DNA of 21,980 nucleotides, from NCBI GenBank assembly GCA_964424585.1, contig CAYRJD010000071.1:1-21980 (forward strand), read 5' to 3'. This DNA comes from CAYRJD01 sp964424585 (GTDB taxonomy: Bacteria > Actinomycetota > Acidimicrobiia > Acidimicrobiales > Poriferisodalaceae). The position numbers and the translations under genes were made by a program. Each line of letters opens with the position of its first letter. Position 1 is the stretch's first letter. The notes below the pieces were generated by a model, which worked only from the letters and a program-made list of their open reading frames with translations, was not told where the DNA came from and made no database searches. Positions 6,444 to 13,009 of the stretch are shown here, piece by piece.

Positions 6444-9400
6444 TCAAGCGGTCTTTGGCTCACGCTGGTAGCCGGGGCGGGTCGTCTTGCCGCCGTTCAC
6501 GGTCGGCTCGGCGCACCACTGGTGGCGCAGCGTGTCGAGCGGGCCCTCAATGTCGCTCCAGTCGAAGCCAAGAAGTTCGTGAAGCACCGCGCGATCTAGT
6601 TGCTGACGTGCCGCATCGCGGTAGGCCTCACTGGCTGGCAAGAGCGTGAGCTTGGTGTCTACGGTGATGAACCGCTCGTAGATCTCCTTGGCTTTGTCGT
6701 GCTGCGTGTCAGAAAGCGCGCGATAGTCGAGCGTCGGCAAATCGTCTAGCTGCGTGATGGTCAAGTCAGAGCGACCTAACTGCTGGCGGCCGCCTTGCGA
6801 CCACCACAGCAGCAGGCCGAGCGTGCAGTTGTGCCACAGGACGGCCGCGTATTCCCACTTCGGGTCGGCGAGTCTGAACGTCGGCCACGAGCGCCCACCC
6901 AAGCAGGGCTCGGGGGTGAGGCACGCCGCCAGCGGCTGTGAGTTGAACCCAAGGCCCAGGTTCAGGTGCAGCCGAGCTACGTGGTCGTTCCACAGGTGCC
7001 AGGCGCGCCCATCCTCACCAGCGGGTTCGCCGGGCTTGAGCTGGCCTTCGCAGTCCGGCAGCACTTCCAGGCTGGTTTCTTGAGAAGCATCTTGATTCCA
7101 CAGCGCCGGATACGTGTATAGCTGCCAGCTGAGTCGCTGTTGGCTCGCAGGTTTGCTGTGGATGTGAAGCGGGCCGCGCTGAGCAACATCTCCGACGTGG
7201 TTGCCGATATCTCGATGGAGCGGGCCGCGCGTCCCAAGTTCCCCCAGTGGAACTATGGCGAGTGTCCGCTCGCGGTCGCGCGGCAGTGCCAGCGTGCCGC
7301 GCTGCAGGTGACGGGCCGCGGCAACGAGCACCAGGTTGTGCGCTCCTTCAGCGATCCCCGACAACGAGTTGTCGCGAAACCAGCTCCCGCAATCGTCGCC
7401 GCCGACCTCCAGCACCCCGCCATCGACGCGGGGGGTATCGTCCCTCACGGCATCGCAGATGCGCCGGGCCACTTCGACACCCTCGATCAACGTGGTTGGA
7501 CGTCGACGCAGCGTCACGTAAGTGACGTTCCTGCCTTCGTCTGTTCCCGCGGTGGTGCGAGTGGCAATGACCATGCACTCGCCCATTCCTGTGTCGGCGG
7601 AGAACGCGCGATCCTCGCTGCCGGTCGCGCCGATGGTGAGCACCACGATGTCGTCGTAGCGCGCCATCAGCAAGGCACGCGTCTTCTTCCAGCTCTCGCC
7701 AGCCAGCATCTTCTGAGGCAATATCAACCCCACCACGCCGTCGTCTTTCAGTTTCGCGTCGGCGAGGTCGATGAAGTTGCTCGCCAGTCCGGCATTGCCG
7801 TTGGCAGCAGGCTCAAGTCTCAAGTTGTCCACTCTGGGCTGCCGCAGCGCTTTCGACCGTTTGCGCTTGAGCATCTCCTTCTGCGCCTTCATTGCGTCTT
7901 GCGCCCCTTCGGGGTTGCCCAGTCCGGCAAACTCCGGGAAAGGCGGGGTGTCGTCCTTGCGGTCGGACGTGTTGGATGTGAACGGCGGGTTCATCACACA
8001 AACGTCAAGCGTGCCGTGCGGCAGGCTGGCCGTTGGCCGTTCGCCCGTGGCCGCCATCGCGATCTGCGCATCCTCCGACGGCACGAGTCGGTTGCTCACT
8101 TCATGGGTTTCGTCGAGGAGATCGAGCGAGCCGACCCGCACTCGTCGTCGCACGGCGGCAGGCGTTTGCTTCGATGGAAGGGCCGAAGTCGTTGCTTGGG
8201 TGTCCAGTCTGAGCCCGGACCAAGTGTCCGCCGGTTGGCTCCGACATCTTACACCTTTCACGACCGCTGGAAGGTGATCCGCGACCATCTGCTCGTTCCA
8301 CCCGTCGGTCGTTGGTTCGGCTGCGCCGAGCGAAGCAGCGGTCGCCTTCAGCGCGTCGAGAATCTCACTCGATGTCGCGCTCGCCGTCGGATCAGCAACG
8401 AGCACGCCGTTGTCAGCCATCACCGCTAGGTAGGCAGGCACCGTCTCCGCGGGTGGAAGCCCGTATGGTGCCAAAACCACGTTGGAGCGGTCGAACACGA
8501 CGTTGGGATGTGCCGATGCCAGCAGGGTTGCGGTGATGTGCGCGGCGGCGGGCATCACGTCGACGGCTTGGAACACGTGCTCGATGAAGTCCTTGTGGCA
8601 TCTTGCGTCGTCGGCACCTGCCGAGCGGATGCGCGTCGCGAGTCGCTGATACAGGCTCGTCAGCAGCGCGCCGGTGCCGCACGCGAGGTCGGCGATCCGC
8701 AGCTGCCGCAGAGCCTCGCCTGGCCCGGTCGGTGCCAAGCCGCGTTCGTCGAGCCTGCTGGCGACCAGCTCCGCCATCAAGAACGCCGACTGCGGAAGCG
8801 TGTAGAAGGTGGCGAGGAACTTCCGGTCGCTGATGAGCTTGCCGAACAGCTGGCCGGTGATGTCGCCAGTCTCCGCAACGCCGTAGTCGGTAAGTCGTTC
8901 AGCTAACTCGGTGAGCCGACGGATGACGTCGGTCTTGGCGGTCTTGTCACGAACGCAGGTTTCGAGTATGTCTTTCGCGATGGTGAAGATTGGCCAGTAG
9001 TTGTGTGCGAGGATCGAGTTCCAGTTGTCGAGGACTTCCTGTTTGGTGTCGCCCTGCTTGCTCTTCTTCCATCGCTTGGCTGCCGCGGGCGGATTTTCGC
9101 CGTCGATGATGACCCGCTCGAAGAGGAACGCGTTCGCGAGCATCATCAGCGCCATCTGAGTTGACTGCGTTTCCCGCTTGTTCCGCACCGCTTCGTCTTC
9201 ATCGTCGGGCGGGTCGACGTGCTCACCCATCACTCTGCGCACATGTCGCATCTGCTCTCGATCACTCTCGATGCTTCGCAGGCTCTCGGTCAGCGCGTCG
9301 ATGCTGTTGACGATGATCGCGGCGGCCGCTTCCAGTCCGCGCTCATCGACCAGCAGCATCTCACAGAACCGCGCCAGGTCGTCAACGCCGCCGGTCAGCC

Positions 9401-9848
9401 AGCCAGCGGTGGGCCAGCGAGTGACCGCGACGCCGGCCTCGCTGTCGTCAGCCAGCGTCTTTGCGTCGGCACCACTCCGCAGACACCACTCATACGTCGC
9501 AGCCTCGACCGCGTCGGTCAGCGCCGCGCCGCTGCTCTGCTTCAGGTGCTCTGGCAGACGCAGCGCGACCACGCGGTCGACCGTGTGGCCCTCCAACTTG
9601 ACCGTCTCGCCGAGGCGCCGGTCGGCGTCCGCCTCAACCGAGGCTGCCGGAGCGAACTCGGCCTCGATGAGCACGGGCACGACCCCGCGCCGCTTGAGGT
9701 GAATCACGATGTCCACCCGTCGCGTGTCCGCCGTCACGTCCCCAGAATCGAGCTGGCCGGTCTGCTCGGCGTCGACCTCCCAGACTGGATGACGCCGCCC
9801 CAGCGCAGCACCTAACGCAACGTTGACCGTGCCTTCAACTATTGCCAC
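6444..9848 (-). CDS. N6-adenine DNA methyltransferase with N-terminal PD-(D/E)XK-like domain (type IIG-like RM protein)
   Basis: The protein has 1134 residues. Residues 20-100 look like a restriction-nuclease fold: WEVDAE (23-28), then RRVDIVIHLK with Asp46, then PVLIEAEF with Glu62-x-Glu64. This is a D...ExE site in which Glu replaces the usual Lys, as in BamHI. A helical region (about 110-375) follows. The N6_Mtase domain has motif I IADLACGTG (385-393) and motif IV NPPF (620-623). A further region (about 820-1110) with WHNCTLGLLLWW and a QLDDLP segment resembles a target-recognition or C-terminal helical domain. The GTG start at 9848 follows a GGAGG site by 5 nt; the open frame runs 80 codons further upstream but that stretch is Arg/Gly-rich shadow. 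It probably methylates adenine and may cleave unmodified DNA. No separate hsdR or hsdS gene is present in the window. The target site and nuclease activity are unproven. Confidence 0.85.
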   Translation of the reverse strand: MAIVEGTVNVALGAALGRRHPVWEVDAEQTGQLDSGDVTADTRRVDIVIHLKRRGVVPVLIEAEFAPAASVEADADRRLGETVKLEGHTVDRVVALRLPEHLKQSSGAALTDAVEAATYEWCLRSGADAKTLADDSEAGVAVTRWPTAGWLTGGVDDLARFCEMLLVDERGLEAAAAIIVNSIDALTESLRSIESDREQMRHVRRVMGEHVDPPDDEDEAVRNKRETQSTQMALMMLANAFLFERVIIDGENPPAAAKRWKKSKQGDTKQEVLDNWNSILAHNYWPIFTIAKDILETCVRDKTAKTDVIRRLTELAERLTDYGVAETGDITGQLFGKLISDRKFLATFYTLPQSAFLMAELVASRLDERGLAPTGPGEALRQLRIADLACGTGALLTSLYQRLATRIRSAGADDARCHKDFIEHVFQAVDVMPAAAHITATLLASAHPNVVFDRSNVVLAPYGLPPAETVPAYLAVMADNGVLVADPTASATSSEILDALKATAASLGAAEPTTDGWNEQMVADHLPAVVKGVRCRSQPADTWSGLRLDTQATTSALPSKQTPAAVRRRVRVGSLDLLDETHEVSNRLVPSEDAQIAMAATGERPTASLPHGTLDVCVMNPPFTSNTSDRKDDTPPFPEFAGLGNPEGAQDAMKAQKEMLKRKRSKALRQPRVDNLRLEPAANGNAGLASNFIDLADAKLKDDGVVGLILPQKMLAGESWKKTRALLMARYDDIVVLTIGATGSEDRAFSADTGMGECMVIATRTTAGTDEGRNVTYVTLRRRPTTLIEGVEVARRICDAVRDDTPRVDGGVLEVGGDDCGSWFRDNSLSGIAEGAHNLVLVAAARHLQRGTLALPRDRERTLAIVPLGELGTRGPLHRDIGNHVGDVAQRGPLHIHSKPASQQRLSWQLYTYPALWNQDASQETSLEVLPDCEGQLKPGEPAGEDGRAWHLWNDHVARLHLNLGLGFNSQPLAACLTPEPCLGGRSWPTFRLADPKWEYAAVLWHNCTLGLLLWWSQGGRQQLGRSDLTITQLDDLPTLDYRALSDTQHDKAKEIYERFITVDTKLTLLPASEAYRDAARQQLDRAVLHELLGFDWSDIEGPLDTLRHQWCAEPTVNGGKTTRPGYQREPKTA

Positions 9849-9853
9849 TGGTG

Positions 9854-9858
9854 CCTCC
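9854..9858 (-). promoter_or_regulatory. Shine-Dalgarno site deciding the methyltransferase start
   Basis: GGAGG-CACCA-GTG on the minus strand picks GTG 9848 rather than a start 80 codons upstream inside the divergent methylase gene. Confidence 0.65.
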
Positions 9859-9961
9859 GATGCTGCCACGAGTCGCCCGACGAATCCGCCGCGACCGCCG
9901 ACCCGCCGACCCGCTATCGCCCAAGAGTAAACCCAGGGTCGGACACGAGGAGGGAACTGCC

Positions 9962-10117
9962 ATGTCCCACCCCTGCCGTAGACCCTGCCCGCTGATGCGG
10001 TGCCGAGAGGCCGCCGCAATCGCCCAAAGGGGGAGGTGCCATGAGCAAGAAACAAGTGAAGAAGGCGGAGCAGCGGACGGCGAGGCATCCCGCCAAGTTT
10101 TCGGCGGGGCTGACTGA
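9962..10117 (+). CDS. Candidate 51-residue Cys-rich leader ORF
   Basis: The ATG at 9962 is preceded by a very strong ribosome site (GAGGAGGG, about 7 nt upstream). The product begins MSHPCRRPCPLMRCREAAA, with cysteines at 5, 9, 14 and 26 and His at 3 and 27 that could form a small metal site. From 10041 on it overlaps the downstream methylase gene in another frame. The 3' part may therefore be only shadow, and the ORF could act as a translated leader rather than a functional protein. I recognise no family. The ribosome site is the main support. Confidence 0.35.
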   Translation: MSHPCRRPCPLMRCREAAAIAQRGRCHEQETSEEGGAADGEASRQVFGGAD

Positions 10118-10736
10118 GCTGTTTGCGGCGCTGCTAGAGGGGCGCCGGCGGGTGCTCGACCCGTTCGCCGGTGTGGGCGGCATTCACGAGATGCGCGACT
10201 TCGGCGACTTCGAGACGGTCGGTGTCGAGATCGAGCCTGAGTGGGCAGATCAGCACCCGGACACGCACTGCGCCAACGCGCTCGAGCTGCCGTTCGACGA
10301 CCACAGCTTCGACGCCGTCTGCACGTCACCGACCTACGGCAACCGGCTCGCCGACCACCACGAGGCCCGCGACGGCAGCGTGCGTTACACGTACCGACAC
10401 GCGCTGGGCAGGCCTCTCCACGGCGACAACAGCGGCCAGATGCAGTGGGGTGGCGAATACCAAGACTTCCACAAGCGGGCGTGGGCGGAGGTCGCGCGGG
10501 TGCTGCGCCCGGGCGGACGCTTCGTGCTCAACATCAAAGACCACGTGCGCGGCGGCAAGTTGATGCCCGTGACCGGCTGGCACGTCCAGCACCTCATCAA
10601 CGAGGGGTTCGAGCTAGCGCACGTCGTCGGGCAGGCCTCACGGTCGCTGCGACACGGTGCCAACCCGCAGCGTGCGGGCACGGCGGAGGTCGTGTTTGCC
10701 TTCGACTTGCCGGTTGAGCAGCGGCTGACCGGCTGA
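10041..10736 (+). CDS. Small DNA methyltransferase (TSPTY motif IV)
   Basis: The 231-residue class I SAM-dependent methyltransferase has VLDPFAGVGGIHEM as motif I (about 38-51), VGVEIEPE for the acidic SAM-ribose loop (about 60-67), and CTSPTYGNR (about 94-102) as the catalytic loop. It also has VARVLRPGGRFVLNIKD (about 151-167), typical of DNA/RNA N-methylases. The (S/D)PPY motif of N4-cytosine/N6-adenine enzymes is SPTY here, a variant I associate with phage and actinobacterial enzymes. The ATG has a GGGGGAGG site four bases upstream. There is no target-recognition domain of any size, so specificity must come from the core. It diverges from the large methyltransferase across 192 bases and converges on the PEPCK gene. 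It may be a partner of the large protein or an orphan methylase. Confidence 0.82.
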   Translation: MSKKQVKKAEQRTARHPAKFSAGLTELFAALLEGRRRVLDPFAGVGGIHEMRDFGDFETVGVEIEPEWADQHPDTHCANALELPFDDHSFDAVCTSPTYGNRLADHHEARDGSVRYTYRHALGRPLHGDNSGQMQWGGEYQDFHKRAWAEVARVLRPGGRFVLNIKDHVRGGKLMPVTGWHVQHLINEGFELAHVVGQASRSLRHGANPQRAGTAEVVFAFDLPVEQRLTG

Positions 10737-10777
10737 GCGCGACGGGCGGGGGCGCCGGGCGAGCCGCGGGCTGGGCG

Positions 10778-12571
10778 CTAGGCGGCCAGCTTCTGCTTGA
10801 GCCCCTCGAGCTGCGACGCCAGCGCGGCGGGGAGGTGTTCGCCGAACGAAGCGAAGTGCGCCTCGATGAGCTTTACCTCCGCAGCCCAGTCGTCGCGGTT
10901 GACGCTCAGCAGCTCATCTAGCTCGGCCGGAGACACGTCAAGCCCGCTCACGTCCAGCGCGTCGGGCGGCGGCACCATGCCGATGGGCGTGTCGACCGCC
11001 TTGCCTTCGCCGTCGGTGCGTTCGAGCACCCACTTGAGCACCCGCAGGTTGTCGCCAAAGCCCGGCCACAAAAACCTGCCGTCGGTGCCCTTGCGAAACC
11101 AGTTCACGTAAAACAGCTTCGGCAGCTGCACCCCGGGCCGCTCGGCCAGCCCGAGCCAGTGATCGAAGTAGTCGCCGAAGTTGTAGCCGCAGAACGGCTT
11201 CATCGCGAACGGGTCACGCCGCACGTCGCCGACCTTCACCGACGCCGCAGCCGTCATCTCTGACCCCATCAGCGAACCCAGAAACACCCCGTGCTCCCAG
11301 CTGTAAGCCTCGGTCACCAGCGGCACGGTCGATGCCCGCCGCCCGCCGAACAAGATCGCCGAAATCGGCACCCCCGCCGGGTCTTCCCACCGCGACGACA
11401 TCGACGGCACCTGCGAAGCTGGCGCCGTAAACCGTGCGTTCGGATGCGCTGCTGGCTCGCCGCTGTCGGGCGCATACGGTTCGCCCCGCCAGTCGGTGAG
11501 ACCGTCCGGCGGCTCAGCCGTCAGCCCCTCCCACCACACGTCGCCCTCGGCGGTCTCCGCCACATTGGTGAACACGCAGTTGCCCCACAACGTCTCTAGC
11601 GCCGTCGCGTTGGTCAAAGCCGAAGTGCCGGGCGCCACGCCGAAGATGCCCGCCTCGGGGTTGATCGCGTACAGCTGCCCGTCGTCGCCGAACTTCATCC
11701 ACGCGATGTCGTCGCCGACGGTCTCAACCTTCCACCCAGGCAGCGTCGGCACCATCATCGCCATGTTCGTCTTGCCGCACGCGGACGGCAGCGCCGCCGC
11801 GACGTAGCGAGTCTCGCCCTCGGGCGGCGTGATGCCCACGATCAGCATGTGCTCAGCCAGCCAGCCCTCGTCGCGCCCCATCGTCGAAGCGATGCGTAAG
11901 GCGAAGCACTTCTTGCCCAACAGCGCGTTGCCGCCGTAGCCCGACCCGTACGACCAGATCTCTCGGGTCGCCGGAAAGTGCACGATGTACTTGTGCTCGG
12001 GGTTGCACGGCCACGCCACGTCGGCCTGCCCCTCAGCCAGCGGCGCGCCCAGCGAGTGCACGCACTGAACGAACGAGCCGTCCGCGCCCAGCACGTCGAG
12101 CGCCGCCTGCCCCATCCGCGTCATCGTCCGCATGGAAGCCGCCACGTACGGCGAGTCGGTCACCTGCACGCCGATGTGCGCGATGTGCGACCCCAGCGGC
12201 CCCATCGAAAACGGCACCACGTACATCGTCCGCCCCGCCATCGCGCCGGCGAACAGCTCGGTCATCTCGGCGCGCATCTCCGCTGGGTCGCGCCAGTTGT
12301 TGTTCGGCCCTGCCTCTTCCGCGCTCGCCGCGCAGATGAACGTGCGGTCTTCCACCCTCGCCACGTCGCCGGCATCTGAGCGCGCCAGGTAGCTGTTCGG
12401 ACGCAGCTCGGGGTTCAGCCGCGTGAGCGTGCCGGCGTCCACCATCTCGGCGCACAGCCGGTCGTACTCGTCCTGCGACCCGTCACACCAGTAGACGTCT
12501 CGCGGGCGCATCAGCTCACGCCAGTGCTCCACCCAGCGAAGCAGATGTTTGTTCTCGGTAGTTGAGGGCAA
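10778..12571 (-). CDS. pckG: Phosphoenolpyruvate carboxykinase (GTP)
   Basis: The 597-residue full-length GTP-type PEPCK converts oxaloacetate and GTP to PEP, CO2 and GDP in gluconeogenesis and anaplerosis. Visible hallmarks are the N-terminal RPNSYLARS, TMYVVPFSMGP (115-125), the P-loop PSACGKT (262-268) with the reactive Cys265, VGDDIAWMKF (285-294) for metal binding, INPEAGIFGVAPGTS (303-317), FGGRR (408-412) and NWFRKGTDGRFLWPGFGDN near 490-508. The TTG start has a strong GGAGG ribosome site six bases upstream (minus strand, 12578-12582). It lies 59 bases downstream of the small cold-shock-like gene on the same strand, so the two may be cotranscribed. Confidence 0.97.
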   Translation of the reverse strand: MPSTTENKHLLRWVEHWRELMRPRDVYWCDGSQDEYDRLCAEMVDAGTLTRLNPELRPNSYLARSDAGDVARVEDRTFICAASAEEAGPNNNWRDPAEMRAEMTELFAGAMAGRTMYVVPFSMGPLGSHIAHIGVQVTDSPYVAASMRTMTRMGQAALDVLGADGSFVQCVHSLGAPLAEGQADVAWPCNPEHKYIVHFPATREIWSYGSGYGGNALLGKKCFALRIASTMGRDEGWLAEHMLIVGITPPEGETRYVAAALPSACGKTNMAMMVPTLPGWKVETVGDDIAWMKFGDDGQLYAINPEAGIFGVAPGTSALTNATALETLWGNCVFTNVAETAEGDVWWEGLTAEPPDGLTDWRGEPYAPDSGEPAAHPNARFTAPASQVPSMSSRWEDPAGVPISAILFGGRRASTVPLVTEAYSWEHGVFLGSLMGSEMTAAASVKVGDVRRDPFAMKPFCGYNFGDYFDHWLGLAERPGVQLPKLFYVNWFRKGTDGRFLWPGFGDNLRVLKWVLERTDGEGKAVDTPIGMVPPPDALDVSGLDVSPAELDELLSVNRDDWAAEVKLIEAHFASFGEHLPAALASQLEGLKQKLAA

Positions 12572-12630
12572 CTGTGACCTCCGAAGGTGTTGCGGTTACG
12601 TCACCTGGCGCGAAGCCAGCTGGCGCTCGG

Positions 12631-12876
12631 CTACGGCGTGTCCCCCTGCGCCAGTACCCAGTCGGGCGTCCCGAGATCGACCTCTGACCCCAGCTTCACG
12701 CCGGTCGCCAGCCCCTCGTCGTTCAGCTCGAAGAGCACCCGTTGTCCCTGTCGCAGCATGCGGAAGATGGAGCCGTCCAGCGCGTCGGGCGCGAGCTCGT
12801 GCTCGTCCCTGGTGGTGTCTGAAACCACAACGCCGACCCGCAGCGCGGGGTCGTATGACTTGATGACGCCTTGCAC
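12631..12876 (-). CDS. Small cold-shock/OB-fold-like protein
   Basis: The protein is about 81 residues. It has a cold-shock-like pattern: QGVIKSYDPALRVGVVVSD (compare the GTVKWF...GFI strand pair of Csp), an acidic ELAPDALDGSIF where Csp proteins have HxSAL, then LRQGQRVLFELNDEG matching the GQxVxFE strand. The RNA-binding aromatic residues of true CspA are mostly missing, so nucleic-acid binding is not assured. GTG 12876 is chosen because GGAG lies 6 nt upstream and the product then starts at the first strand; GTG 12888 is an alternative. The frame stays open for 44 more codons through a 15-bp tandem repeat, which I regard as non-coding. It precedes pckG on the same strand. Confidence 0.7.
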   Translation of the reverse strand: MQGVIKSYDPALRVGVVVSDTTRDEHELAPDALDGSIFRMLRQGQRVLFELNDEGLATGVKLGSEVDLGTPDWVLAQGDTP

Positions 12877-12910
12877 GCAGCGCTCCACTTGCCGGTTAGT
12901 GCGTGGGCGC

Positions 12911-12916
12911 AGGCTA
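12911..12916 (-). promoter_or_regulatory. Putative -10 box (TAGCCT) for the cold-shock-like/pckG pair
   Basis: TAGCCT on the minus strand would place a transcript start near 12904. That gives a leader of about 28 nt holding the GGAG site (12883-12886) before GTG 12876. No good -35 is seen. Confidence 0.3.
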
Positions 12917-12937
12917 GTTGGCAAAGCGCGCCCAGAT

Positions 12938-12967
12938 CGAACACAACCAGACCGAACACAACCAGCC
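12938..12967 (+). repeat. Two-copy 15-bp tandem repeat (CGAACACAACCAGAC)
   Basis: Copies lie at 12938-12952 and 12953-12967; they differ in the last two positions at most. The repeat lies in the divergent region between the cold-shock-like gene and the fakA-like gene. It is low in G on this strand, unlike its surroundings. Confidence 0.75.
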
Positions 12968-12996
12968 GGTGCGCAAAACGCACCAGGCGCGTTGGC

Positions 12997-13002
12997 TACC
13001 TT
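12997..13002 (+). promoter_or_regulatory. Putative -10 box (TACCTT) of the long cluster, leaderless-type
   Basis: TACCTT ends 7 nt before GTG 13010, with no ribosome site. It would be the head promoter of the fakA-like to rnc cluster and favours GTG 13010 over ATG 13022. Confidence 0.45.
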
Positions 13003-13009
13003 GCGGTTC

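Noticed and set aside
7140..8429. A 429-codon plus-strand frame opposite the large methyltransferase
   Set aside because: It has no recognisable domain and lies fully antisense to a gene with NPPF and other motifs.
9849..10088. An 80-codon N-terminal extension of the large methyltransferase
   Set aside because: It is Arg/Gly/Pro-rich, overlaps the divergent methylase start, and a strong ribosome site marks GTG 9848 instead.
10737..10777. A terminator between the small methylase and pckG
   Set aside because: The GC-rich gap has only mismatched inverted arms and no T-run, so no terminator is called.
12587..13009. A 141-codon upstream extension of the fakA-like gene
   Set aside because: It is antisense to the cold-shock-like gene and lacks domain features; the DAK2 domain starts just after GTG 13010.
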